From: Hanleya hanleyi | Taxonomy: Eukaryota > Mollusca > Polyplacophora > Lepidopleurida > Hanleyidae | Direction of reading: 5' to 3' | DNA length: 64,000 bases | Assembly (NCBI GenBank): GCA_036873755.1 | Contig: JAVTVY010047932.1 | Span: forward strand, 1-64,000 | Shown: positions 63,241-64,000 of the stretch, piece after piece | Layout: every line of letters begins with the position of its first letter | Position numbering within the stretch: the stretch's first letter is position 1 | Translations under genes and position numbers: made by a program | The notes under the pieces: generated by a model | Databases searched by the model: none | What the model saw: only the letters and a program-made list of their open reading frames with translations | Told to the model about the DNA's origin: nothing

Positions 63241-63272
63241 TGAGAAAAATTATATTCTAATTCTGTTAGTTA

Positions 63273-63921
63273 CAATGACGTCACTGGGGGATTTTCCTCC
63301 CTCTGAAAAGCTTAATTTTAACACAGAAGTAAATGGAAAAAACTTCCAAAAAATATAGGTCAGCATCCTTTTTAGCATGATAATTTGAAGAGATGTACTA
63401 TCTTTCCCTTCGTCAAGTTGTAGAAATTTATCTCCAGTTTGAGCTAAGATTTTTAGTAAAAACCTGCTACGCCCCATTGAGGCCTAGGTTAAAAATCTCC
63501 CAGTTGCGCGGGTGGCCATTACGGCACCGTAATTGACAGAACAGCTGATCTTTTGTTTAGAGCCGCTGTTACTTCCGTTGTAGCTAAGAGAATTCTCTTA
63601 GACACAACAGAAGTAACAGCGACTCTAAGTTACAAAGTATCAGCTGGTCCATCAATTACAGTGCCGTGATCGCCACCCGCGCTACTGGGGGATTTTTAAC
63701 CTAGGCCTCAATGGAGCGTAACAGGTTTTTCCTAAAAATCTTCTCTCATACTTGAGTCGAGATGAATTTCTACAACTTGGCCAAGTAAAAGATAGTACAT
63801 CCGTTCAAATTATGTGTTGAACTCAGAGCTGAAATAGCCTTTTTCGAAGTTTTTTTCCCATTTACTTCTGTGTTAAAATTAGGCTTTTCAGAGGGAGGAA
63901 AATCCCCTAGTGACGTCATTG
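63273..63921. mobile_element. Palindromic MITE, 649 bp
   Basis: The two halves are near-perfect inverted copies around GAGAATTCTC (about 63591). Ends are CAATGACGTCACTGGGGG and CCCCTAGTGACGTCATTG, bordered by TA on both sides (63271-63272, 63922-63923), as in mariner-type elements. Words shared by the arms include TTTTCCTCCCTCTGAAAAG, AACACAGAAGTAAATGG and GGCCTAGGTTAAAAATC. Non-coding. Confidence 0.85.
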
Positions 63922-64000
63922 TATCATAAAGAATTATATAAGCTTTATTTATCACGGCAACCAACATCCGGGCATCCACCACCTTTTCTCTCAGTGGGTG

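Larger units (their letters stand above)
57690..63250 (-). mobile_element. Near full-length non-LTR retrotransposon (LINE)
   Basis: Minus-strand order: ORF1 remnant (62676-63240), APE endonuclease (about 62040-61098), RT (60291-59100), C-terminal region (58941-58525 and 58030-57772), then a TATCAGTATCAGTATC tail at about 57680-57705. Two MITEs (58143-58513, 61371-61549) and many frameshifts and stops interrupt it. It is inactive. Confidence 0.85.

Noticed and set aside
1..64000. CRISPR arrays, bacterial operons, rRNA genes
   Set aside because: No spaced identical direct repeats with unique spacers of CRISPR type, no rRNA-like conserved stretches, and gene structure is eukaryotic.

Overview
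The window looks like a piece of a repeat-rich marine invertebrate genome. The evidence is one spliced animal transporter gene with GT-AG introns, tRNA-derived SINEs, Penelope-like and LINE retroelements, and many foldback/MITE-type elements. A lophotrochozoan or similar animal fits, but the sequence does not settle the phylum. No bacterial features (operons, Shine-Dalgarno sites, CRISPR) are present.

The only host gene I can reconstruct completely is an SLC23-family (nucleobase/ascorbate) transporter on the minus strand. It runs from the ATG at 45839 to the stop at 20881, in 11 exons that splice in phase to a 645-residue protein. Its introns hold most of the repeats: intron 1 (12 kb) carries a Penelope-like element flanked by inverted 64-bp repeats, an inverted duplicate of a promoter plus first exon, and a mariner-type MITE. 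Intron 10 carries a nested 3.3-kb foldback and a 62-bp minisatellite built from the end of exon 10 plus its splice donor. A second host gene may start on the plus strand at 57382, as a 27-codon exon that begins like a SAM domain.

Layout. 1-5000: decayed Ty3/gypsy element (minus) with tRNA-Leu primer-binding site and a probable 5' LTR. 5281-6450: 3' end of a Tx1/L1-like LINE (plus). 7033-12486: a 2.7-kb tandem segmental duplication. Each copy carries pieces of a P-loop ATPase of virus/transposon type, a C2H2 finger ORF and the tail of a Penelope-like element. 13857-20750: several broken Penelope-like copies (minus), interrupted by a SINE, a GC-rich repeat and a TTAA-flanked MITE. 20881-45839: the SLC23 gene. 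47213-52740: a very large foldback whose arms are GCATGCG-rich satellite and whose centre holds GGCGTTAA arrays on both sides of a 159-codon open frame. 53262-53480: a long hairpin that shares sequence with the foldback borders. 54849-55555: a TIR element. 57690-63250: a nearly full-length but broken LINE (minus), with an ORF1 remnant resembling an SGNH hydrolase and an APE/RT ORF2, interrupted by two MITEs. 63273-63921: a near-perfect palindromic MITE.

The most unusual items are the exon-derived splice-donor minisatellite (25535-26150), the satellite-armed foldback with its central ORF (47213-52740), the mirror-image promoter/first-exon pair (35736-36297), and the duplicated P-loop cassette (7033-12486). 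All assignments come from reading the sequence by eye; no database search was run.
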